Of a stretch of DNA of 57,165 nucleotides, positions 35,721-43,118 are shown piece by piece. The stretch's first letter is position 1. Each line of letters begins with the position of its first letter. The position numbers and the translations under genes were made by a program. The stretch spans positions 1-57,165 of the forward strand of contig JAJCKG010000015.1 in assembly GCA_020558355.1 (NCBI GenBank), written 5' to 3'. The DNA comes from a bacterium 210820-DFI.6.37 (GTDB lineage: Bacteria; Bacillota; Clostridia; Peptostreptococcales; Anaerovoracaceae). The notes under the pieces were generated by a model. It searched no databases and was not told where the DNA came from. It was given only the letters and a program-made list of their open reading frames with translations.

Positions 35721-37232
35721 TTAATAAACCAGTTTTTGTCTGATATCCTCAAAATCCTTTATTTCCAGGTTCCGGGCGCTGTGACTGGAATACTGCTGAG
35801 GCGCCAGCACGCCCAGCCTGACGCTGGTGATCCCCTTTCTCCGGCGTTTTCTTATGGTTGCGTATTCTTCCGCGGTCTCTACCTTATCTGTTTTGATCAG
35901 AACCGTTTCCTTTGTATAGCCGCCGCGGGTCAGGGCGATTACCTGATCCCCGGCGGAAACCGCTGTATTAAAGTATTCCAAAAGGACAGAAAAAGCGCAG
36001 AGTAAAAACAGCAGGCCTCCTGCCGCGGCAATCCCCATCCGCAATTCAGGAATGCCCCGCGGGATCAGCGCGGCTGCGGACAGCAGAGCCGCCAGAAGCA
36101 GCGCCAGCGCCAGAAAGAACCTTCCGCACAGGAAAAAGTAAAAAAACGCCTTAGAGGGCGTCCGCCGAAAATCCGGCCGGCACTGAATCTCCGGCAGAAA
36201 CCGCCCTAAAAAAGCATACAGCTTTTCTTCCCGCATAACCGGATAAAAAACAGCCGTTTCCGTCTGCTTTTCTTCGTCTCCATATCCGTACCCCGCCGCG
36301 AAAACCTCCAGTGTGCCCCGCCTAAAGAGGCGCATCAAAAGAGACTGCCGGTAAGAAACGCCGCTGATTTTCTCTTTTACCAGAGTAAAGGTTTTGCGGG
36401 TAAAGAGACCGTATTCTATAAAAATCGAACTTCCCCGGTCTGTAATCCGAAAGCCGTAATACCGGATCATATCCAAAGCCACACTGACAGCCGAACCCAG
36501 CAGATACAGCGCCAGCAGCAGGGCCAGAATCAAAAGCGGGGCGGAAAAATGAAGGATCCAGTCCAGAATCACTTCCTCCCCATCTACTTTCTTATCCAAA
36601 AACAGCTGAGAAATCGCCCCGATGGCCACACCAGCGTAGGTCAGCACCTGTACGATGACCAGGCCTTTGGAACGGAGCAGGCCCATCAGCAGGATCTCAC
36701 CCGCGGAAGCCATAATTGTATTTCCGCTGGTATCCTCGGATATCCGGTCTTCGTAAAGCTCCCTGTCCTGTCCTTCCATGCCCTTTTCGTCCTTCTTTTC
36801 CAGCAGCAGCCTCTTTACCAAAACCGCGTCCCGCTCCTTCAGGACCATCCTGACCCGGCCGGAATTTCCGAATCCGACGCTGCTGTTGTTATCCACATTG
36901 ACACTGTACACTTTTGCCAGCTGGAAAAAAATATTCTGGGAAAAGTCCACTGTGGTGATATTAGAAAGGGGAACTTCCAACTTCTTTTTATTGAGCCAGC
37001 CCGTTTCCACCAGCAGACGCTGGCCGTCAATGCTGTAATAAGTAAAAAGGTAACGGATCAACCGGTTCACCGGAGAAAAGAGCACGATAAAAAGCACGAC
37101 CGAATGATCCAGGATCACCTGGTAGTCTCTGGTTATCCCATACCAGATCAGCGCCAGAATCAGCAGTCCGAAATCCCGGAAAAACCGTTCAAAGATAAAC
37201 ATAACATGTCCCCGCCTCGGTCCGAACTTCAT
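35721..37232 (-). CDS. PH-domain membrane protein, YdbT-like
   Basis: The 503-residue protein contains three bacterial PH (DUF304) modules separated by pairs of membrane helices. The PH cores show as YYSIDGQRLLVETGWLNKKK, FRITDRGSSIFIEYGLFTRK and VIALTRGGYTKETVLIKTDK. YdbS/YdbT pairs in Bacillus are linked to resistance to peptides and quaternary ammonium compounds; here the function is not tested. Its ATG overlaps the end of the YdbS-like gene by four bases, with GGGGAGG upstream. Confidence 0.85.
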   Translation of the reverse strand: MKFGPRRGHVMFIFERFFRDFGLLILALIWYGITRDYQVILDHSVVLFIVLFSPVNRLIRYLFTYYSIDGQRLLVETGWLNKKKLEVPLSNITTVDFSQNIFFQLAKVYSVNVDNNSSVGFGNSGRVRMVLKERDAVLVKRLLLEKKDEKGMEGQDRELYEDRISEDTSGNTIMASAGEILLMGLLRSKGLVIVQVLTYAGVAIGAISQLFLDKKVDGEEVILDWILHFSAPLLILALLLALYLLGSAVSVALDMIRYYGFRITDRGSSIFIEYGLFTRKTFTLVKEKISGVSYRQSLLMRLFRRGTLEVFAAGYGYGDEEKQTETAVFYPVMREEKLYAFLGRFLPEIQCRPDFRRTPSKAFFYFFLCGRFFLALALLLAALLSAAALIPRGIPELRMGIAAAGGLLFLLCAFSVLLEYFNTAVSAGDQVIALTRGGYTKETVLIKTDKVETAEEYATIRKRRRKGITSVRLGVLAPQQYSSHSARNLEIKDFEDIRQKLVY

Positions 37233-37756
37233 CCTTCTTCCTCCCCGGCTTTTCCTTTTTCCATGGCCAGCCTCTCTTCTCTGTTTTCAAGACGTACATA
37301 CAGCCTGGCTTTCAGATTCTCCGCGATGGAATCCGCCGCTTCTTTTGAAAGACATTCAATGGAAAAGCTGCCGCTGGCTAAAGACATTTCCACCTCATAA
37401 AGGCCAAGCCTGCGGTTGACAGGCCCCTGGCTCACAGTAATATGCTGGAGCCGGATGACCGGTATAATGGTTCTGGTAATGAAGAAGATTCCATGCCGCA
37501 GCTCCACCTTATCCTCTGTAATCCGGTAGCCCCACTGACGGTATTCAATCAGAGGGTACAAAATCAGCCCCACCAGCTTGTAGGCCAAAAAAAGCGCCAG
37601 CGCCAGCGATACAGCCCACTGCCAGGCCCAGCTTTCCAGAAGGATTTCTGATCCGATCCAAAGCGCGGCGCAAATAAGCAGAGCCAGGATAAAGCCTATC
37701 GCTCTGCCGATCCGCCAGCTGGTGACAGCCTTCCTGTCCAGCTTTACGTACTCCAT
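37229..37756 (-). CDS. PH-domain membrane protein, YdbS-like
   Basis: The 175-residue protein has two membrane helices (residues about 15-60) followed by one bacterial PH domain (YRITEDKVELRHGIFFITRT...IPVIRLQHITVSQGP...). It is the standard partner of the three-module YdbT-like protein encoded next. It begins four bases after the FmdE-like gene, led by AGAGGGTGG. The acidic C-terminal tail (KGKAGEEEG) faces the cytosol by the positive-inside rule. Confidence 0.85.
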   Translation of the reverse strand: MEYVKLDRKAVTSWRIGRAIGFILALLICAALWIGSEILLESWAWQWAVSLALALFLAYKLVGLILYPLIEYRQWGYRITEDKVELRHGIFFITRTIIPVIRLQHITVSQGPVNRRLGLYEVEMSLASGSFSIECLSKEAADSIAENLKARLYVRLENREERLAMEKGKAGEEEG

Positions 37757-37760
37757 AGCG

Positions 37761-38288
37761 CTACCACCCTCTGTTATAGTCCTGAAAGCATTCCAGACAA
37801 ACCGTTTTTCCGTCCTGAAGCCGCATCTTTGTTTCCGGCGCGCCTTCTCCGCAGATCTGGCAGGTGACAGTAGCCAGGCTGCGGGCCGGCTCCGGAAGCG
37901 GATACCGGGTCTGTGTAACCGTAAAAATTTCCTCCAGCGGGCCGGTCAGCACAAAATCGATATACGCCTGCCCTTTAGGGCCTCCCGGCTTTTTAGGCTT
38001 CGCGATAAGGCGAAAACTCTCATTGCTCTTCCGATTGTAAAAGTTAAAGGCCATCTTGCCTGTTCCATAATAGATCAGATTACCCTTTCCCATGGTGCAG
38101 CCTAAAATCGCCTGCACCGCGTCTACCCCGCAGGCGTCGTTTTCAGTGACACAGACCAGGTCCTCATCTTCGGAAAAACGGATCCCAAGCCGGTCTATGG
38201 CTTCCATACAGGCCCGTACTCCCAGGGCGATGCCTCCGCACACATGACCATGAAAGGCCACAGCTTTCTCAAATAATTCTCTGCTCAT
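37761..38288 (-). CDS. FmdE-like (formylmethanofuran dehydrogenase subunit E family) protein
   Basis: The 175-residue protein has an FmdE domain: FHGHVCGGIALGVRA near the start and ENDACGVDAVQAILGCTMGKGN, with metal-binding histidine and cysteines. A C-terminal zinc-ribbon (CQICGE...CLEC) follows. In non-methanogens this family's role is unknown, perhaps related to molybdenum- or tungsten-containing formate or aldehyde enzymes. The ATG at 38288 is preferred (GAAGGGA upstream), because the other in-frame ATG at 38312 lies right at the expected transcript start below a TATAAT at 38321-38326. It heads the run fmdE-ydbS-ydbT-tetR. Confidence 0.82.
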   Translation of the reverse strand: MSRELFEKAVAFHGHVCGGIALGVRACMEAIDRLGIRFSEDEDLVCVTENDACGVDAVQAILGCTMGKGNLIYYGTGKMAFNFYNRKSNESFRLIAKPKKPGGPKGQAYIDFVLTGPLEEIFTVTQTRYPLPEPARSLATVTCQICGEGAPETKMRLQDGKTVCLECFQDYNRGW

Positions 38289-38329
38289 AAACGCTTCCCT
38301 TCTTTCGTCCATTTGATCTTATTATACAC

Positions 38330-38386
38330 GAAAAAGAAACGATGGCGAATAGATTTAAGGAAAATTTATCAGTCCGCCATCGTTTA
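38330..38386 (-). terminator. Terminator after bioA
   Basis: On the minus strand AAACGATGGCG pairs with CGCCATCGTTT across a loop of about 27 bases, followed by CTTTTTC. It overlaps the promoter region of the fmdE-like gene. Confidence 0.65.
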
Positions 38387-38442
38387 TTGTCTATTTGTTT
38401 CAAAATACGGGATTCATGCCTTCCTAAAAACGCTTCCGCCCT

Positions 38443-39762
38443 TTAATCTGCCAGAACAGCCCGCAAGCTGTCCTGGCAGAGCTCTACGGCCTGATCGATC
38501 TCCGCTCTTGTAATATTCAGCGGCGGATTAAAGTAAGGAACATCCCCCATAGGCCGCAGCAAAAGGCCCCGCTTCATAGCCTCCTTATAGATCTGATAGC
38601 CGGTTCGTTTTTCCGGTGCGAAAGCCTTTTTGGCGTCTCGGTCCTCTACCAGCTCCATGGCGTTGATGAGTCCAATGCCGCGGATCTCCCCTACATTTTT
38701 GTGATCCGCCAGCGCCTGGCGCAGGCATTTGTTCAGATATTCCTTTTCCATACGCTCTAAAATCCGGTCCTCTTTCAGAATATCCAGCACAGCAAGCGCC
38801 GCGGCGCAGGCCACCGGGTAGCCGCTGTAGGTAGTACTGTGGACAAAGGCCTTTTTCTCATTGAAATCCGCGTAAAAAGCGTCGTAGATCCGATCCGTTG
38901 TAACAGTAATCGCCATAGGCGCGAAGCCGCCGGTCAATCCCTTGGAAAGGCACAGAAAATCCGGTGTGACGCCGGCGTGCTCACAGGCAAACAGCTTTCC
39001 GGTCCTGCCGTAGCCTGCTGCGATCTCATCCGCGATAAGATTTACATTGTAAGCGTCGCAGAGCGCTCGCAGCTTTCGTATGTAAGCGGGAGAATAGATC
39101 CGCATCCCAGCAGCTCCCTGAAACATAGGCTCAAAGAGAAACGCTGTTGTCTCATGCCCATGCTCCTGAAAGGCTTTTTCCGCCGCCTCAATGCACTGGC
39201 CCTGGCAGGTATCCCGTTGAAGCCCGTAAGGGCACCGGTAACAGTCCGGTCCGTCCACATGGATGGCGTCCAAAAGAAGAGGACGGTACATCTGGGCGTA
39301 AAAGTCCATTCCTCCCATAGACAGCACTCCCAGAGTTTCTCCGTGGTATCCGTTTGCCAGGGTCATGAATTTCTTTTTTTCAGGCGCTCCGCTCTGGTGA
39401 TGGTACTGAAAACTCATTTTCATGGCCACCTCTACCGCCGTAGAACCGTTATCCACAAAGAAAAACTTTTCCAGCCCCCGGGGCAGCAGCTTTACGAGCC
39501 GGCCGCACAGCTCCTCCGCCGGCCTATGGGTAAAGCCGGCAAACATAACGTGTTCCATGCGATCGAGCTGCTGTTTTACCGCTTCCTTAATCCGGGGATG
39601 CCCATGTCCCAAAAGATTGCACCACCAGGAGCTGATAATATCCATGTAGGCTTTCCCCTCTTCATCATAAATATAGATTCCCTCAGCCCGATCCGCCATA
39701 ACCAGCGGAAAGTCCTCATGATCCTTCATCTGCGTACACGGGTGCCAGATACGCTGCTTCAT
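38443..39762 (-). CDS. bioA: Adenosylmethionine-8-amino-7-oxononanoate aminotransferase
   Basis: The 439-residue class-III PLP aminotransferase makes 7,8-diaminopelargonate in biotin synthesis. The N-terminus HPCTQMKDHEDFPL, the SSWWCNLLGHGHP loop typical of BioA, the ADEIAAGYGRTGKLFACEHA segment with the PLP aspartate, and the PLP lysine in CLSKGLTGG are visible. Its ATG overlaps the end of bioD by four bases. Genes bioB, bioF and bioW/bioC are not in the window. Confidence 0.94.
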   Translation of the reverse strand: MKQRIWHPCTQMKDHEDFPLVMADRAEGIYIYDEEGKAYMDIISSWWCNLLGHGHPRIKEAVKQQLDRMEHVMFAGFTHRPAEELCGRLVKLLPRGLEKFFFVDNGSTAVEVAMKMSFQYHHQSGAPEKKKFMTLANGYHGETLGVLSMGGMDFYAQMYRPLLLDAIHVDGPDCYRCPYGLQRDTCQGQCIEAAEKAFQEHGHETTAFLFEPMFQGAAGMRIYSPAYIRKLRALCDAYNVNLIADEIAAGYGRTGKLFACEHAGVTPDFLCLSKGLTGGFAPMAITVTTDRIYDAFYADFNEKKAFVHSTTYSGYPVACAAALAVLDILKEDRILERMEKEYLNKCLRQALADHKNVGEIRGIGLINAMELVEDRDAKKAFAPEKRTGYQIYKEAMKRGLLLRPMGDVPYFNPPLNITRAEIDQAVELCQDSLRAVLAD

Positions 39763-40448
39763 TTTACCGCTCCTTCCTGATACAGAGCCGCCAGAGCGTC
39801 TGCCTTCATCGCAATATCTTCTTCTCCCTCTTTCACACAGGCAACCACCGGCACACCTGTGTATTCCTCGATAAAGCTTCGGTTATCCTCCTCCATGGTA
39901 TCCCCCTGGTGAAACCAGTTGAGGATCACACCTTTCACCGGAATATCCCTGCTTCGGGCATATTCAACCGTCAGTATCACGTCATTGATGGTCCCAAGTC
40001 CCGCCGGCGCAACGATAAGGACCCCCAGACCCATAGCTTTTATCAGGTCCTCCATCATATACGTTCCTCTTCGAATCGGGCACAGAATACCGCCGCTTCC
40101 TTCTACTGTAATGTAATCGTGCAGGGAACATGCCGCCTTATAATCCTCTTTTACCCGGTCCAGCTCCACCGGATTGCCCTCCAGCTCCGACGCCAGATGC
40201 GGCGAGACAGCGGTTTCATAAACATAGGAAACCATCTTTTCCAGTGGAGTGTCAACCCCCGCGATTCGTTTCACATAGTCCGCGTCCCCGGGAACCAGCT
40301 TTCCATTTTTCCGCTGGGCGCCGCTCAATGCCGCTTTATAATACCCCGCGTTGAGCCCCGCTTCTCTCAGCTTTTTTACAAGCAGCGCAGTCACAAAGGT
40401 TTTCCCCGCGTCAGTTCCTGTCGCTGTTACAAAAATTCCTTTCGTCAT
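39759..40448 (-). CDS. bioD: Dethiobiotin synthetase
   Basis: The 229-residue P-loop enzyme closes the ureido ring of biotin using CO2 and ATP. The Walker A variant TGTDAGKTFVTALL is at the N-terminus, the substrate lysine in GYYKAALSGAQ, the catalytic segment in VEGSGGILCPI, and the nucleotide-binding APAGLGTINDV later. It heads a bioD-bioA pair. A BirA-type operator and promoter lie upstream, and AAGGTGG precedes the ATG. Confidence 0.94.
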   Translation of the reverse strand: MTKGIFVTATGTDAGKTFVTALLVKKLREAGLNAGYYKAALSGAQRKNGKLVPGDADYVKRIAGVDTPLEKMVSYVYETAVSPHLASELEGNPVELDRVKEDYKAACSLHDYITVEGSGGILCPIRRGTYMMEDLIKAMGLGVLIVAPAGLGTINDVILTVEYARSRDIPVKGVILNWFHQGDTMEEDNRSFIEEYTGVPVVACVKEGEEDIAMKADALAALYQEGAVK

Positions 40449-40530
40449 TTTGTTTCACCACCTTAAATCCAACCTTATCCAGCGTCTCTGGGTCCGTCTC
40501 AATCGGGATCCCGCCGCTCTTCTTTTCTTT

Positions 40531-40558
40531 ATTATAAAGCTTTCGCCCTTATTGTCAA
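40531..40558 (-). promoter_or_regulatory. Promoter of bioDA
   Basis: Perfect TTGACA (40553-40558) and TATAAT (40531-40536) on the minus strand, spaced by 16 bases, about 80 bases before the bioD start. Confidence 0.8.
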
Positions 40559-40583
40559 CTATTTTAATTTATTAAGTTTACAA
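40552..40583 (-). promoter_or_regulatory. BirA operator
   Basis: On the minus strand TTGTAAACT-N14-AGTTGACAA: two arms that match with one exception and the spacing of the known BirA biotin-repressor sites. The right arm overlaps the -35 box of bioDA, so BirA-biotin binding would block transcription. Confidence 0.8.
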
Positions 40584-40620
40584 TTTACCTCCAGTTTCCT
40601 TCCCAGATTGGCCGCAGCCA

Positions 40621-40662
40621 AAAAAAATCCCCTGGTCAGTCGGTATTCCGACCTTCCAGGGG
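40621..40662 (-). terminator. Terminator after the Big2/Fn3/3D-domain gene
   Basis: On the minus strand CCCCTGG with an inner GGTCGG/CCGACT pairing closes to CCAGGGG, followed by ATTTTTTTT. Confidence 0.85.
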
Positions 40663-40676
40663 TTATTTCACCCGCG

Positions 40677-41960
40677 TTATTTTCGCACATCAATATACAG
40701 AGGAACATACCGTACGCCCCACTGCAGGCAGGCTCCGGTGGAATTCATATACAGATCCACGGTATTGCCCTTGATATTGCCGCCGGTATCTTCCGCTACG
40801 GCATATCCATAGCCCTTTACATAGACCTTTGTCCCCAGTGGGATTACCTTTGGATCTACAGCAATGGACCCAACCCGGGCTCTGGTTCCCGTCGCGGTCC
40901 TGCCGCCTCCGCTGTAGGCGTACGCCTTTACTATGATCTTCTTTTTATACTGAAAGCCCTTCTCGCTGGTTTTCAGCTTGACTTTTTTCGCTTTTGCCGC
41001 TGCTGGTTCCGAGCTGTAAGAGAAGACTTTCTCTCCGTTTACCTTCCGGTATGCCCGCACCTTGTAGCGATATTTTTTTCCGCCTGTCAGATCGGAATGG
41101 GTATAGCTGGTGTTCTTCGCGCCTGTTACGATCTGAATGCGTTCATATTTATATTTTCCGGTTTCTTTATCCTTCTGGCCGGTCTGGCGGTACACATGGT
41201 ATCCCTGCGCGCCAGGGATCTGCTTCCAGGAGATTTTAATCTTTTCTTCTCCCGCTTTCAGCTTAACCTCCGTCTGTTTCGGTCTTGCCTTTCCTTCCGC
41301 CTTTTTAGAAAATTCGCTTCGGTAATTTCCCGCGTAAGCCCTTACTTTATAATAATAGACCTTTCCAGTAGTCCTTTTTTTATTTTTATAGCTTGTCTTA
41401 TTACCGCCTTTCACTGTGGCGATCTTTTTATATGTTCCGTTTTTCTCCGCTGACCGGTAAATTTGATAGCCTTCCGCTCCCGAAACCTTTTTCCAGCTTA
41501 TCCGGATGGTTTTCAGCCCCGCGGCTCTGGCTTTCACCTTTCCTGGCTTTGACAGGGACACCCGAATCCTGCAGGACGCGGATTCGTTTCCTGCCGAAGC
41601 GGTAATAACCGCTGTTCCGGCGGACTTTGCCGTCACCTTTCCAGATGAGCTGACCGCCGCGGTCTCCGAATCCGAGGACGTCCAGGTCACCGTTTTATCC
41701 GTCGCTTCCGCCGGAAGAACGGACGCTTTCAGCCTGGCGGTTTTCCCCGCCTTTAGAGAAATCGTTTTTTTATCCAGACCCACTTTGGAAACGGAAACCT
41801 CCAAAGGCTCTTCCTGCTTCACGCCGCTGTTTTCGGCCGCGCTTTCTTCCTGCCCGGTCTTTGCGAAAACCGCCGATGCCGGAGAAAACACCGCAAGCAG
41901 CATAGCCGCTCCCGCCGCCAACGCTATGATTTTTCTTCTTATACTCGCTTCTTCTTTCAT
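40677..41960 (-). CDS. Secreted protein with Big2, two Fn3-like repeats and a C-terminal 3D domain
   Basis: The 427-residue protein has a signal peptide (residues about 10-33), a Big2 Ig-like domain (about 55-135, with WTSSDSETAAVSSSGKVTA), two fibronectin-III-like repeats (about 140-225 and 232-325, each with an ISWKxxxGAxGYxxYR core), and a C-terminal 3D domain. The three aspartates are in IAVDPKVIPLG, AEDTGGNIKGN and TVDLYMN. 3D domains occur in lytic transglycosylases and resuscitation-promoting factors acting on peptidoglycan. Likely a wall-bound muralytic or adhesin-like protein. It lies 20 bases after a second 3D-domain gene and may share its transcript. Confidence 0.85.
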   Translation of the reverse strand: MKEEASIRRKIIALAAGAAMLLAVFSPASAVFAKTGQEESAAENSGVKQEEPLEVSVSKVGLDKKTISLKAGKTARLKASVLPAEATDKTVTWTSSDSETAAVSSSGKVTAKSAGTAVITASAGNESASCRIRVSLSKPGKVKARAAGLKTIRISWKKVSGAEGYQIYRSAEKNGTYKKIATVKGGNKTSYKNKKRTTGKVYYYKVRAYAGNYRSEFSKKAEGKARPKQTEVKLKAGEEKIKISWKQIPGAQGYHVYRQTGQKDKETGKYKYERIQIVTGAKNTSYTHSDLTGGKKYRYKVRAYRKVNGEKVFSYSSEPAAAKAKKVKLKTSEKGFQYKKKIIVKAYAYSGGGRTATGTRARVGSIAVDPKVIPLGTKVYVKGYGYAVAEDTGGNIKGNTVDLYMNSTGACLQWGVRYVPLYIDVRK

Positions 41961-41981
41961 ACTCCCTCCCTTGCGTCTCAG

Positions 41982-42944
41982 CTAGTCGCTGAGAATATAA
42001 ATCGTCACATATCTTACGCCCCAATTACGGCACGCGCTTTCTGAATTCTTATAGACATCAATGGTGTTGCCCTTGATGTTGCCGCCGGTATCCTCGGCTG
42101 TAGCAAAGCCATAGCCCTCCACATAAACCCGGGTCCCAAGAGGAATCACACTTGGATCTACGGCGATCTCTCCCTCCCGGGCTTTGGTTCCCGACGCGGT
42201 GGTCCCGCCTCCTGTATAGGAGTAGGCTTTTACGGTAAATTTCTTTGTATATTCCACTCCGCCAACTGTCCCCCGGGTGCTCCTTGCCACTACCTTTGCC
42301 ACCGGTTTTTCTACCGTTTCCCGTTCCAGTTCTTTTCTGGCGATTTCTTTTCCATCTGAATATGTAATTTTATAAGTGACCCGGTCCTGGCCTTTTTTCC
42401 CTTTTTTCACCACCTTAACCGTTCCGGCCGGCAGATCTCCGTCACCCTTTGTTTCGGTCTTAAAAGCCACGTCCTCCAGAACCTGCTCTGTTTTGGTGGT
42501 GATCCGGTTGATAACTACCTCTGTTCCGGCCGTCAGCCGCTGATCCAGCCCAGGCCGCACTTTATCCGCCTGTCCCACTTTTACATGATGATATTCCAGA
42601 GCCTCACCGACCGTTTCCGGAAGCGCCTTCAGACTCTGCTTCTTTCCATCCGCCTGGAGTGTAAAGGGCACCGCCTTGATGATCTCAATCTCCGCGCCGT
42701 CCGTAAGGACCTCTTCTGTATCCTGGGATATAAAATCTTCCTTTACCAGCTGTATGTTCTGTTCTTCCAGCAGCTCCCCTACCGTATAGCTGTTGGTTTC
42801 ACACTGAGCCTGATCTCCATCTACAATCAGGCTGACATCCTTTGTCGCCAGCTGAGTAAGGAGAAGCCATCCCAGTCCCAGGATCACCAGCAGCAGTCCC
42901 GCGCACAGGAGAACCATTTTATATTTTGCTATGAGCTTTGCCAT
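41982..42944 (-). CDS. YabE-like secreted protein with DUF348, G5 and 3D domains
   Basis: The 320-residue protein has an N-terminal membrane anchor (residues about 10-30), two DUF348 ubiquitin-like modules (about 35-150), a G5 domain (about 150-215, TTKTEQVLEDVAFKTE...), and a 3D domain (about 230-320) with aspartates in IAVDPSVIPLG, AEDTGGNIKG and TIDVYKN. This is the layout of YabE/Rpf-like wall enzymes linked to cell-wall turnover and exit from dormancy. The 3D domain is closely similar to that of the next gene. A strong promoter and a leader hairpin lie upstream. Confidence 0.88.
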   Translation of the reverse strand: MAKLIAKYKMVLLCAGLLLVILGLGWLLLTQLATKDVSLIVDGDQAQCETNSYTVGELLEEQNIQLVKEDFISQDTEEVLTDGAEIEIIKAVPFTLQADGKKQSLKALPETVGEALEYHHVKVGQADKVRPGLDQRLTAGTEVVINRITTKTEQVLEDVAFKTETKGDGDLPAGTVKVVKKGKKGQDRVTYKITYSDGKEIARKELERETVEKPVAKVVARSTRGTVGGVEYTKKFTVKAYSYTGGGTTASGTKAREGEIAVDPSVIPLGTRVYVEGYGFATAEDTGGNIKGNTIDVYKNSESACRNWGVRYVTIYILSD

Positions 42945-42978
42945 TTTTTCACCTGAATTCCCTGTATAAAGAATAAAA

Positions 42979-43007
42979 CACAGTGTATCATTTTAAAATA
43001 CACTGTG
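42979..43007 (-). repeat. Inverted repeat in the leader of the YabE-like gene
   Basis: CACAGTGTA and TACACTGTG are perfect partners around an 11-base AT loop. It lies just after the -10 box, so it is at the start of the mRNA. A TTTTATTC follows on the minus strand, so it could act as attenuator or operator. Confidence 0.6.
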
Positions 43008-43015
43008 CAAAAATA

Positions 43016-43043
43016 ATTATAACAAACTGAGCCCTCCTGTCAA
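43016..43043 (-). promoter_or_regulatory. Strong sigma-A promoter of the YabE-like gene
   Basis: Perfect TTGACA (43038-43043) and TATAAT (43016-43021), spacing 16, on the minus strand. Confidence 0.8.
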
Positions 43044-43047
43044 GTTT

Positions 43048-43077
43048 TTGCCCCGGCATCCGGTTCTGCCAGGGCAA
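43048..43077 (-). terminator. GC-rich hairpin after nfnB
   Basis: TTGCCCCGGCA and TGCCAGGGCAA form an 11-base stem with one mismatch. It follows the nfnB stop codon by about 40 bases and probably ends that operon, though no T run follows on the minus strand. Confidence 0.5.
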
Positions 43078-43118
43078 TTTTATCATTGGAATTTCAATGT
43101 TTTTTTGAATTCAAAAAC

